From the NCBI RefSeq assembly GCF_024868665.1, contig NC_079912.1, positions 15,979,926-16,043,925 of the forward strand: a stretch of DNA of 64,000 nucleotides, in the 5' to 3' direction. The notes below the pieces were generated by a model that saw nothing but the letters and a program-made list of their open reading frames with translations, searched no databases and was not told where the DNA came from. Positions within the stretch are counted from its first letter, which is position 1. Every line of letters begins with the position of its first letter. The stretch comes from Triplophysa rosa. Taxonomy: Eukaryota > Chordata > Actinopteri > Cypriniformes > Nemacheilidae. A program made the position numbers and the translations under genes. This document shows, one piece after another, positions 11,081 through 24,700 of the stretch.

Positions 11081-12260
11081 TAACTTTTCATTAGCACGCA
11101 AGTGGTCTTTAAAACATTTTTAAGAACGGAAAAACATTTGTTTTAGTGTGACAACACTGCTGGTTTTAATAAGTTACAAGCGTGTATTCTCACATGTACC
11201 TGTTTATACACTTGACAAAAGGTAAGACATCTTGAAAACGCTGTTAAAAGAATCAGTTATAAATCACAAAACTCATATAGATACATACAGATGTCATTTT
11301 CCAAAAGACATTGATTACGCCTTCAACTGGACTAGACTGCAAAACATGAACACTAGAAACTAGTGTTCAGAACTTCAGACATATGATGGAAAACCAGACG
11401 GTGAAGGCACTTTGGCTAGACTTGCTTGTTTTGGGTATACTGACATTCCAGTAAGTTAAGAAATGCAAGCTTATGTACATAAAAATACTTTGGACAAACT
11501 GTTACAGTATCATATGAACACTTAATATATAGAGCACGGGTTGAAATGCGCTTAACAGAATAAAAAAATCCAACATTTTTTGAGTAAAAAGAAGGCAAAG
11601 GACAAAATAAAAAGTAAAAAAGCACATTTGCACACTTGTACAAAAATGTTTTTTATGTATGCATGTAACCACAGCTGGTATTTGTGTTTACTGTATACTC
11701 AGACACACCAGTTGTACATTTGCACGTTGTTCTTGAAAAAAAAATTAACACTGCATGTAGGTCAGCATTTCAGTAGCGAGAAATACAGTATGTGGTTCTA
11801 ATCTAATAAGTGCATTTTATGATTATAATAAAGTGACAACACGTAACTGTAACAGCTTGGTCTATTTAGTTTTGGTGTAAAACACAATACACAAGTATAC
11901 ACAAGTATATATTAAACAAATTGAATCGAAAACAGTGTCAAATGCTGTTAAAATATCTTGTGTTGCATTGGTAAATGAATGGTGTGATATAAAACACATT
12001 TTAAGTGCGTACTGTGTAGACAGTATTCTTGCCCAAAGGTTTGTTTGATTTTAACAAACGGTAGATGCAGAATATATTAATATGTAGATATATTCTACAG
12101 AACACTTCCTCGGATCTCTTCACAGTCATGGAAACATGTTTCCACATTTACAATGTAGTGCCGTCGCTAAGCTTTCCGACCCATGTGGGCCATCCTCCTC
12201 ACAAAGCCCCACGGCGACATACGTAACACCATTCTTTTCAAAACTGTACGTGTCCAAATC
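11081..12260 (-). other. arhgap29: Presumed arhgap29 3' UTR
   Basis: The region just downstream of the arhgap29 stop. No AATAAA occurs on the minus strand close to the stop; the first candidates are an ATTAAA (plus-strand TTTAAT, 11165-11170) and the AATAAA pair near 10.95 kb. This suggests a 3' UTR of about 1.1-1.3 kb. No ORF of note. Confidence 0.45.
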
Positions 12261-13204
12261 TCAGACAAAGTGAGCCTCTCTGTGTTCGAGATCCTGCATA
12301 CGTCGGGACCGTAGTCTCTGGTACACAGGTCTGGTCCCATTTTGGCCGAGTTCCTCTGGGCTGGAACTGGGTGACTGGGGAGGAACTGAATTCAGGGTGT
12401 CCTGCTCTGGATAATGTTCTGGGTCTAGATCAGGCTCATCAACCGAGACTTCCACACTAAACCCTTCCTCATCATCCTCATCCTCCTCCTCCTCCTCTGT
12501 GCTGTTAGCTGTCGCTTTGCTAGTCTTCAGCTCAACCTCTGTTAAAGTTTTGTTTTTGCTACCTGGAGGTTTGTAAAATGTTCCAGGAGGAGGTTGCAGA
12601 GTTCTTGGTGGCCTGAAGGCCGTAGGAACGGGGCAGTACTCGCTGACGTTCCCTTCCCTACGTAAAGTCCGCCCAGGCCTCACAGCAACGCTGTAGGGTG
12701 TGTTAGCATGAACGGTTCTAGCAGTTTCGGTATGTTCTGACAAAGATATCGTCGTAACGGAAGAAGCAAAAACGTTGCCGCTGTCGACCTCGGAGTCGGC
12801 TGTAGAGCTTTCCGTGATCAAAACGGTCTTAGGGGTGATGTCGCGATGCTTATACTGCTTGTCCCAAGTCCTACGCAATGTCTGCGTATCAATGTAAGAC
12901 TTCCTGTAATGGTTGCAGACTCGGGATTTGGGTTTCTCCACCTCGGACACCTCCTCGATGACAGGATCGCGAGCACAGTCGTCGTCCTGCTCCACGGTGT
13001 TCTTCACGTTGCATTCGTCCACCTTCGTCAGGTTAAGGAGGCGCTCGGCAGGCATGCTGATTGGTCGAGTGCCCAGCTCTGGTCTCGGAGGTCGCAGCTG
13101 AACTCTGGACACGTGGTTGCGGCGACTCAAGCCAGGCGAGGTTCGCATTTCAGGGACACTTGATGACAGGAACATGTTGAGGTCCTCCGCTTCAGCATCT
13201 CCAA
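12261..13204 (-). CDS. arhgap29: arhgap29 exon 23 (terminal coding exon)
   Basis: 944 nt, residues 1038-1351. Includes RPISMPAERLLNL, APVRAP-like PTAFRPPRTLQPPPGTFYKP (conserved with human), an acidic tract and the tail ending REAHFV. Acceptor TTTTTTGCAG. Confidence 0.93.
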
Positions 13205-15702
13205 CTGCAAAAAACATGAAGAGTTATAAAAGTTGTGGGGTTTTTTGACACGGTTATTTGTGGGTTTATTAACCAATGAAAACAATACCTACCTGGTGCA
13301 AACTCTTTGTCAGATCTGATCTTTCCCTCTTTCACCTCATCCATCAGGTGTGTGGAAGGTATTACCGAGGAATGTCGTTTATACGTCTTAACCTTTGGCT
13401 GTTGCTGCTTTGAGACAGTTAAAAATGAAAATGATTTCAAGGGACTTGTCAACCATTAAGACCAGTTTAAATATACCTATAGACCACCTAAGATCCATAA
13501 ATGACCCACTCGGACCAGATTAAAACCACAAAAAACCCATCGACCATTAAGAAAATACCTCTCACCTCTTTAATGTCCACCAGGGACTTTGAATGTCGGC
13601 TAAGCTGTTGTTCCTTCTCCTGAGAGGTAAAGCGCGATTTAATGGGGAGCGGTGAGCTCTCTCCTACAGGGGAGGAAGGTGGAAGTGGACTCAGAGGTGT
13701 ATCGAAGATCATCTCGTAATGGCGTATCAAAAGCTCCACGATTAGGGCCTGGTAGGGGTAGTCCACCAGAGAAGAGAGAGAAACCTCGGCATCAGCCTGG
13801 CGGGGTTTGATCAGCGTGGGGCCGAAGATGATGCCCAAATTGCTGGCGGTCATCTTGTTCTCATCTGACTTTTCTGATACCCTGTTTGAAAGAATGATGT
13901 GATTACAAACCACTGTGTTCAAATATTTGATCTAAAACATAAATCATAACTAAGCACTTTTCCTGGAGTAGTTGTTAGTCGAATTTAATGGATACATAAA
14001 ATGGCCTAAACAGTCCAAAACAGTGGTTGTTGAGATGTGTGTGTGAGTCAAACACCTGTGTAAGTGCTGAATTAAGAACTGCAGGGTTTTGTAGTGGGCT
14101 GGAGGCAGCTGACGCAGCAGGTCTTTAACCTTGAAGAGGACCCGTTTGAGCTCCACGCTGATCTGCAGGATGTCGGGGGCGAGACTTCTTCTTGATGCCT
14201 CTACTTCATCAACGATGATGCTCTGACTCTCTTTGGCCAGTCCGATGAAGTCGTTATAGTAACGGAACAGGATGAGCGGCTCCGGGAGCTAAGGGAAGTA
14301 AAATGATGGAAATGACAAATGAACAGCACTTTACTCCCATTGGCCACATGAGAGGGAATGCAAATTTAAGGAGCATAAACTAGCAGCGAATTCATAAACC
14401 CTGATTTGTCAAAAGGTTGCTTAGAAAAGTGTTAAGAAAGAATTTGGGTTATTTGAAAACCATGTTACATTTTTGCCTTTGAGTTTATTGTTTTCATTTT
14501 CTACGTTTTTTCTTTTTCTTTTTGTTCGTTTCTTTAAAGTAACGTTTGATATCGTTACATACTTGCTAGCGTTGCATATACATTCATTTAAAAAAAATAT
14601 ATATATATACAGTATATAACAATAATTATAGAAAAAAATAGCGCTTGATCATAATGGATGACACAATCAAAAACGTTTATTAATTTATTTAGAAGCAGAA
14701 AAACGATTAGTAAGGTTAAGTACGTACCTGGCGTAAATAAAGTTTAAGGACATTGCTGATGTCATGAGGGTAAAGATCCGAGAGCTCAACTAGATCTTTG
14801 CCATTCTCAAAGGCTTGGCAAAGCTTCTCCACCCGCGACTTGGCTCCATTCACACGGTAAATTCCCTAAACAAAACAGATCTCAGTTCAGTCTTGTTCAG
14901 CACTTTCATTTTATAATCTCCAGGAAGTACATAGGATACAGACAGGAAGTGCACACCTTGATGCTCAGAGCTCTGTTTTCAATCTCTGATGTGCATTTTT
15001 TGATAACAAAGGGAATTCCATCAGGACTGTTTTTGGCTGCCTGTGCAAAGTCGATAGCGAATAGATGCAGTTTTCCCTGTAGCTTCTTATGTCCACACTG
15101 AATGGCCAGAGTCTCCAAACACTTCTTATGACAAGCAAGAGAACACTGAAAATAACACGGGTATACAAAATGAGATTGTGCCAATAAACGCATCATACGC
15201 AACTCTGAAATATTTATTACGTTTAAAAAGAAAGAACACCAGACGTGTAGACAGACAATCTATCGAATGATACGAAGAATAATTTGGTAACACTTTACTA
15301 AAATGGGAACAAATAACCATGTGTTAGTGCCTAAACGAATACATACAGTATGTCAACACATTTTAATAGCAAATAAAAGTTTAGTATACAAAACTTTTGC
15401 ATTAGTCCCCTATAGCAAACTAGTACCCACAATTTAGTGCTAGAATGAACAAAAGGGGTTGCGAGGAAAGATCATTACATTTTTGCTCCAAATTTATACC
15501 CAAAAGTATCCAAAAGCTTTAATTATTATTTATCAACACCACAAAAAAATAGTAAATGAAGTTGTTTTTTGTTGTTCAGTTGTTGTTGTTAAGTTAAGTT
15601 TTTTAAAGTGTGTTAAGTTATAGTATTTATAACTAGCTGTGTATACAAAATAGAAGTCTATGAAAGATTGTATAGACTATATATATGTATGCGTGTGTGT
15701 GC

Positions 15703-15733
<31 letters not shown>

Positions 15734-18700
15734 TGTGTGTGTGCGTGCGTGTGTGTGTATAAAACTCACCTCCTCGCATTCAGCACCATGAAATACCACA
15801 AGACTGTCACACTCCCTGCATTTCGATGGAGCGCGGAGCTTTCGTAGCTTGTGTGTCTGAGCAGCTTTGGACATCTGTGTGTTCCGGAAAGGTCCGGGAG
15901 AGGTTGCCTCCGTTACCACTTCACTCAGACCTGGTCACAGACAGCACGAGACAGAAAAGCGTTTCAGTGTTGGTTTTTGGTCTGTACGTTCAGACCTGAG
16001 CAAAAGATTCTGAAAAATGTCTCCAACAACAATACAAGTGGGAAGTCAACATTCTACGCATAGCCGGTGAATTTCGGTAAAAACATTGTGTGGCCTTTCA
16101 AATAGCGACACGCTATTTGAAGATGTTGTGTAACGTACAAAGCTCACCATTATCTGATGGAGAGGGTGGTTCTCTGTCATCCAGGTCATCTGCTGAAGAC
16201 ATGGTGCCCGTGGATGGAGTTCTGGGAAGCCTTCTTTTGAAGTCACCTGGATCAAAGCAGAACGCTATTATTATTCTGTTGAGGGATGTCTTTGCATCGG
16301 TCGTGTTTTAGGAGATGTTCTCTGGAACTGAACAAGTGATTTACAGTTGTCTCTTTTGCGTTTTAGCATGCATGTTGTAGTTGTACCTGGGCTTGCTGTT
16401 GGAGAGTCCATAGAGCGAGATTCACTGCTGCCTCCAGCACTCTCTGAATCACTGCACATGCCTCCACCCTGACTGCTCGTTCTCCAGACACGGAACGGCC
16501 CCTGGATCTTTAATGCTGTCAGATACACAGACACAACCAAAGCATTAAAAAAATATTTAAGGTCATCCATAATGTGAAGAGGCATTCTGTGTTCAGGTTT
16601 AAAACAAAAAATTAGGAGTATCTGACAATAGCACTACATCTTTGATGACCTAAAAACATACTGAAAAAGAATAGGTTAATAAAGTAAGCTATTTGACAGA
16701 AATTGACAGAATCAGATGTGTAGGCCCGCCCACATCCACTGAAGTTGTATAGACCGCAGCCACATTCACTGTCACAGAAATGCTGTACATGTAGGCCCCT
16801 CCCACATCCACTATCAAAGATATGCTGTACATGTAGGCCCCACCCACATCCACTGTCACAGAAATGCTGTACATGTAGGCCCCGCCCACATCCACTGTCA
16901 CAGCAAAACTGTACATGTAGGCCCCGCCCACATCCACTGTCACAGAAATGCTGTACATGTAGGCCCCTCCCACATCCACTATCAAAGATATGCTGTACAT
17001 GTAGGCCCCACCCACATCCACTGTCACAGAAATGCTGTACATGTAGGCCCCGCCCACATCCACTGTCACAGCAAAACTGTACATGTAGGCCCCGCCCACA
17101 TCCACTGTCACAGAAATGCTGTACATGTAGGCCCCTCCCACATCCACTATCAAAGATATGCTGTACATGTAGGCCCCACCCACATCCACTGTCACAGAAA
17201 TGCTGTACATGTAGGCCCCGCCCACATCCACTGTCACAGCAAAACTGTACATGTAGGCCCCGCCCACATCCACTGTCACAGAAATGCTGTACATGTAGGC
17301 CCCTCCCACATCCACTGTCAAAGATATGCTGTACATGTAGGCCCCACCCACATCCACTGTCACAGAAATGCTGTACATGTAGGCCCCGCCCACATCCACT
17401 GTCACAGCAAAACTGTACATGTAGGCCCCGCCCACATCCACTGTCACAGAAATGCTGTACATGTAGGCCCCGCCCACATCCACTGTCACAGAAATGCTGT
17501 ACATGTAGGCCCCACCCACATCCACTGTCACAGAAATGCTGTACATGTAGGCCCCGCCCACATCCACTGTCACAGCAATGCTGTACATGTAGGCCCCGCC
17601 CACATCCACTGTCACAGAAATGCTGTACATGTAGGCCCCACCCACTGTCACAGAAATGCTGTACATGTAGCCCCCGCCCACATCCACTGTCACAGCAATA
17701 CTGTACATGTAGCCTCCGCCCACATCCACTGTTACAGAAATGCTGTACATGTAGGCCCCGCCCACATCCACTGTCACAGCAATACTGTACATGTAGCCTC
17801 CGCCCACATCCACTGTCACAGCAATGCTGTACATCTAGGCCCCGCCCACATCCACTGTCACAGAAATGCTGTACATGTAGGCCCCACCCACACCCACTGC
17901 CTCTGCAGTTCTGGGTATAAAGTCCCCACCCACATTCACTGTAACACATGTGGAGGCCCCGCCCACATTCACCATCCTTGAAATGATCTCCGTGCAGCCG
18001 CCTACATTCATTGTCCTTTTTCAGCTGAAAGTTCACACTCTCGTAAACTTTAATGAGATGTCTTAAAACACTGATGTGTCCAATTGATCTCTCCTTAAAA
18101 CAGGTCTGACAGGCGTATCTCACACTGGAGATTTGATCCGTCATTTGTGAATAGAACAATCTTGTTCTTGAAGGAGATAAACGAGAGCTCATCCTGCGGG
18201 ACCGATGCCGTTCAGCATTCCAGGGAAGTCAGCCAAACTCTAAAGTGATGCGGCCTAACAAGATCTAAATAGATGAAACTTTCCATGTTATATTGGAAAC
18301 AACATGCAACGCAAGCTTTAATCATAATCAATGATGTCTTGATTTTCTAAGTTGCCGTGAAGGGTGAAGCGTGACTTTTTTTATGGTTTGAGCTGTCAGA
18401 GTTTGTTCTGTACTATCGTTACCTTGAATATCGTTGCTACTGTTTGAGCGTCCCTCCGTCATCTTTCCTGTACGTGCTTGGACGTGACTCTCCACCTCAT
18501 CAGCGCTCAGGAAGTCTCCAGGTGCGAGCGACACCTGAGACAGGTGGACCTGAGATGAATGGCTGCTGTTATTCGCTCGCTTTGAGAGAGGCAACCTGCA
18601 GGAAATATAAAAGAATGCCAAGATAAGCTTAGACCCTGTAGTCAACACATCTTAGAAACAAATGCAATACTACTTTCTAAATGTGGTGCTTTTCACAAAT

Positions 18701-21700
18701 GTTTTAACAAGACCTGTTTGTTTGTCGTTTAATAAAATGAAAATATGATTTTGGAAGATGTCATAACATTTTCGTCAACCTGCATTTTCTAGGGTCAAAA
18801 GACAAAATAAATCCCTCACCAAGCCATTTTATAGTATAAAGAGAGACGTCACATGACAGTTGCATGTTTTTAAAGGGCCGTTTTGAAATACAGACATCAC
18901 AACCAGGACATCAACAACCAGACTCAGGTGCCAAAATAACTGAGCGAGAGACGCGAGAAGAAGGTTTTTAGAAAAAAACATTTTTTCCCACTTTACTGCC
19001 CTCTTTTCCCGCACTGCAGCCATTTCCTCAGGAAGACCCGAGGGCACCCGCACAATTGTGTGACATTTTTACTAACACAATTCTCTCTCCATCACTCACT
19101 GGCTTAAAAGTCAAAGAGTTGGAAAAAAACGGGTCGATGCCAGTTTTGAGGGAACAAAACACAAAACACTGAATGGCCATTCCACAACAGACTTTCCTGG
19201 ATATTCATCTCGAGAACTTTCTGAAACAACAAGTAAACTGGGAAAAAGTTTCAGACGTCTGTAGACATCGGACATACCCTGAGTTCTGTGTGGCGGGGAT
19301 GTTAAATGTGAAGGATTCCCCTCTGGTCCTGTCCGAGGGGAGACTCTTGACAAACTCTGTGTAACACAGACCAGGTTCATAAAGTTTGGCGTTCTCACAG
19401 AGCGACTGAAAGTTGACAGGCAAGGAAACCACCTGGGCCTGCTGCAACTGAAACCAGTTTACGGTCACCTGCACACACAAAAAAATCACTATAATGAGGC
19501 AACTGACAAAAACTTACAATACTAGGAATACAAGTTACTAGCATCACAATTTTTGTTTATCAAGTGACAAACTACAGCCTTTTAAAATATATATATTTAC
19601 TATACAAGATTTTCAATCAATGAGATTTCACAGTGGCTCGCCGTTAATAAAGAGTCATGTTCTGACAGTCACAGCTGGTAAGAAAAACATGAAAGACATG
19701 TGATTTATCTCTTGATGTAACCCCTCGCACCTGGTTAGGTAGCCTGGGGTCACTTTGATAAAGCGAGGACAGATAATTGCGCTGCAAGGAGACCAGGTGT
19801 GCCCGTTTTGTCTGACAGACTGGTAATAATGAGAATTTGTGCGTCTGCGAGTGTATGTGCATCATTACTCACTGCTTTCAGGGTCAGGTCACACTGAAAC
19901 ACAAGCTCTCGTATCTGAGTAAGAATCTCGCTTTTAGTGTTGGCCATGTCGACTCTCTTCACCCCGACATCTGTGATGCAGTTTTTGCAGTGTTCTCTGG
20001 CTTCCTCTGCCTAGAATCAGCCACATACGTACACAATATTTAGATATTTAAACATAATATTTAGAAAAGAATATATATGTGATTAGCAGTGTTGGGAAAG
20101 TTACTCTGAAAAAGTAATTAATTACTTGTTACTAATTACATATTCAATAGTGTAATTAGATTACTGCACAAATTGCTCTCTCCAAAAAGTATTTAATTAC
20201 TTATTACTAATTACTTACTATACTCTCTCATTGTATGGGAAACGCTGCAATATCACCCTTGATCAGTTAAGTGATTGAAGGATAGACATGAAACGGCTCT
20301 TTTAATTAATTCAAATAAATAATATAAAACTACATAAAGTATTCTTATTAACTGACCGAAGTATTACAAATGTGAGAATTATACATCAAAGCGCGGATTT
20401 TAAAGTTAGACTTTGAATTTTGCTGTCAATTCCACTATTGCACACAGATACTGTATTACACAAAAAAGTATTTAGTTTAATTACATCAGAAGTAACTGTA
20501 ATTACAGAAAAAATAAGAGTAATCCCTTAAAAGTAATTTTAAGGGGAAGATAATTAAATTACGGTAACTAATTACTTAGTAACTAGTTACACCCAACACT
20601 GGTGATTAGTGAGTTACTTTCCAAACTTTATTACTTAGAAAGAAAAATACAGTGGAAGACAGTGGTCAAGGCTGTTTTGAGAAAGATGTGTAATGAAGAA
20701 ATGAATCGACACATTCACCACGCACTCCCAGCTCATAAGGTCCAGAGACCCGTCTCAATAATCCTAGAAAATGCAAAAAGGTCTGAACTCTAAATAACGT
20801 TTCTATATTTGAGCTGGGGATAAAAGTACAATACAAACGTTCGGCTATTTGCCTTCTTCGGTGTATGCCCATACACAAACTCTTTCAATTATATAGTCAA
20901 TGCATGATTACCTTCAGGTGAACATGATTACAGAGACTACCCCTTAAATTCATAGTTAAACATTTTTAAATGTTACATTCACAGTCACAGAATTCTTTAA
21001 CAAATAATTCAAGAAGCACTGTCAACTGTCAAAACACGAAAGATGAAGAAATGTTTCATCAAGTGTTGCATCAGTGTCTGACCTTCTGCAGCGCCTCCTC
21101 CGCCAGTTTGCGTCTTTTTTCCAGCTGTTTTCCGCCCATTCCGATCTGTTCCTCCTCCACCCGATTGGTGGAGCATTTGGCCTTCTCGTACTCCTCCTGC
21201 CTCTGTGCTTGGAGCAGCCGGGCCTTCTTCAGTGCACTGTCGGCTTCATTCTGTAATAAGACAGAATTATACACGTTTAAGAGTCTTAAAGGGACAGTAA
21301 CAAATCTACTGTGGAAACCAATAACATAAAATAAACATGTATGATAATATAATGATAAAATAAACCCATTTTACGTCAAAACGATGTGCGCTGATAGACC
21401 ATGTACATTAGACTAAGAAACATTATTAAGAAAATAAAAAAGTTTTGAGTTTACTGTGAATTTAATTGATTTCATCATTTGGTTCCAACGCTTCTTTCAG
21501 GGGAGAGAAGTATGGCGTTTACAAGGGTTTATTAGGTCAAACTAATCATATCAACACATGGTCAGTTAAACATGTCTATGGCCACCAGTTTGGCACACAA
21601 ACATGCTATAGAGGAAATACACGTTTAAAACCCATTCACACTTAGCAAAAGAACATGGGAAGAGAATAGCACCTAAATAACTACCTTTATTTCCTTGAGT

Positions 21701-24700
21701 AAGTAGTTTGGGTGCTAAATGACCTCCTACAAAAACTTCACCTGTCTGTGAACTCGACGCAATTGAATCTGATGTAATATTAGATCAGCGGAAGAATTTA
21801 ACAACAGCCTGGAAAACTCCCAGTGAACCTAGTATTTCTCAAACAAAACTTTTTTGCAATATTTGCGTAAAAAAACACACCCACCATTTTCTTCTGCTCT
21901 CTCTGCCACTGCTCCTTCACTTCCTTCCTCAGCTTGTCGAGCTCATTTTTTCGAGCTTGCAGAGGCTACGGGGAATGAAACACACACACAATTTTTAAAG
22001 AAGTCAGTCAGTTTCCTGTCTGTCAATTACCCAATGAGAACTTCTGTGACGAGTTCAAAATCAAACGGGATTGTCGATCCTACCTGCATGAATTTATTAG
22101 CCTGGAGCGCAGCTGCCGTTTGCATGATCAGCTGGCTGTATTCAATGTCGTTCTTGAAGGCAGATATGTAAATATCCCGGAACGGCATGTGCTCCTGAAA
22201 TAAATAGCGCAGGATTGAACAGACAGATTAAAAGCTGTTTATTTGTTTATTTAGTGAAGACTTTTTTATAGTCTCAGGACAGAAGTGCGTATGTTTTCTC
22301 ATTGTGCTTTTTATGAAAACATATGAAAGCTGACCTGCTGAGTCGCCAGCGCCTTCGCAGATTCGGCCATCTTGGCGTAGCTCTTTGCACACTCAATGTC
22401 TGGAAATAAAAGGGATGGTTGTACATGAAAGACGAGGTCATGATTTGTCAGTCTAGATGTGAAGTAAACCAACCAGCTAAACTCTCTCATAACATTAAAT
22501 TTACATACTGTACATGGTATTATATTTACCACGGGTCACTCTACCCTTGACATTGACTAAATGACTAAAACCAAAACGGTAATAATATACAATATTCCTT
22601 GGCTTAAAGGGATAGTTCACCCAAAAATTACTATTTGTTTCTCATTTATTCAGACATTTTCCATTCTTCTGTAGAACACAATAGAAGATATTTTGAAGGT
22701 TATATTTTTGGTAACCAAACAACATCGGCCCCTATTGACTTCCATTGTATGGACACAAAACCACTGAGAAATTTCTCAGAATATCTTCTGTGTTTCACAA
22801 AAGAAAAAGTCATACACTGAAGATGCAAAATTAACACTTGCTATAATCTCCATGTGCAATGCATTTTTTCTTGTCATTGACTGGAATCGTGTCTATTGTA
22901 TTGTCCCTATTCAAATAAACGTATAAATAAAAATATACAGGTATTGAACAGCATAGTTCAGTGACAATTATTTTTATTTTAAGGGTGCACTGTCCTTTAA
23001 AGGCCTATTCACGCCAAGGAAAAGTACTATAACTAAGAACAAAACAACATTATCCTCCTCATCTACTACTGTTATATAAACATGCCAGATCCATAAATGC
23101 CCAACCAGAATCACTCACCCATATTAAGACGTTTCTCCACCCAGGCCAGGAGCTCCTTGGTGTATTTTGACCAAGCTTTGGCATAGAGCAGGGCCGACTC
23201 CACCCCGCTGTCACTCCGGAGCAAAGCCCCGTCCATCTCCTCCAGCCGCGAGGGTGGAGAAGGACCTATGAGAAGGGTGGACACACAGCCGAACACATTT
23301 GTGAGGGTTACATGGTACATGCTAGCAAAAACGCCCACAGGTTTTGTGTGTGTGTGTATGAATGTGCAAGAATGACAGTTTGAATCCGTTTGTTGACCTT
23401 GAGGTTGTATTAGAGTGGATTGGCACTAAGCAGCCCAGCCAGGATTTAAACTGACGGCGAGTTGAGTGCCGAGTTTATACACATGCGCCGAGAATAAAAT
23501 CTTATTTGAGGAAGAACGTTGGTTCAATTCCAAGGGAACACACACATATTGAGGTTTTTTTTACATTGAATGTACAGTATGTCGCTTTTATGCCAAACGG
23601 ATACATTTAAGATATGTAAGAAATGTGTTTGTAGGTTTAGTGTTGACTTTCATGTATAAACTGGCAGTAAAATAATCGAAAAACCATCTCTCACCTGGAG
23701 TGTCATCTTTTTCCGTTCTGCATCCGCCAGACTCCACTGCCAGGTTCTCAAAAGACTGAATATAAAAAAAGACACGACAATGAAATAGAGTCTGCAGCGC
23801 TAACAAACAATCCAAAACAGAAAAGGAAACAAGCATTATCTGCCACATCTGATTATCTGAAGTACACAGTCACAAGGCCAAAGCGTCACTGGCTTTTTCC
23901 ACTGAAATGTCTCACAGTGGAATCCAAACAGGAAAAGCCTTCTTCTCCAAAAACAGACCTCGTTTCTATTTTTCTCAGCCGAGGTTTACGCCCTCTGACC
24001 TCCATCTCTACAGCCACATCCCTGTGACGTGCAACAGGACCACCTGTCGATCGGACTGTTTTAAAGCGCATAACAGTGGGGAAAACTCACCCTGCTCCTG
24101 CGGGTCTTAGGAAGGCCTGAGGCTGAACCGTTCTCTACATCTCCCATAAGGAAGTCAGACACTCTGAGAAGAGAAAATGAAAGGCAGAAAAGGGTCATGA
24201 TTAAAAAACAAATACATACATCGCCAAAATGTATTGGAATGTTATTAACAGTGTTGGGTGTAACTAGTTACTAAGTAATTAGTCAAATTAATTTAATTAC
24301 TTTTCCCTTAAAAAGTATAGTAAGGGACTACTCTTATTTTTTTCTGTAATTTAATTACAGTTACTTCTGACGTAATTGAACTAAATACTGTATAATGTAT
24401 ACAATAGTGGAATTGACACTAAAATTCAAAGTCTAACTTTAAAATGCATGCATTAATGTATCTCTCACATTTGTAATACAAGTCAGTTAAGAAGAGTACT
24501 TTATGTAGATTTATATTATTTATTTGAATGAATTAAGAGCCGTTTTGCATCTATCCTTGAATCACTTAACTAATCAAGGTTGATATAAGATATAGAAAGC
24601 AATTAGGGATAAGTAATTAAATACTTTTTGGAGAGAGCAATTTGTACAGTAATCCAATTACTCTACTGAATATGTAATTAGTAACTAGTAATTCATTACT

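Noticed and set aside
16728..17905. Resemblance to a CRISPR array (regular repeats)
   Set aside because: Units are contiguous with no unique spacers, the context is a vertebrate intron, and no cas genes are present.
16745..17920. 391-codon plus-strand frame through the minisatellite (CRPRPHPLSQKCCT repeats)
   Set aside because: It is explained by a 42-bp unit divisible by three with no stop in that frame. There is no non-repetitive entry sequence, signal peptide or promoter, and it is antisense to arhgap29.
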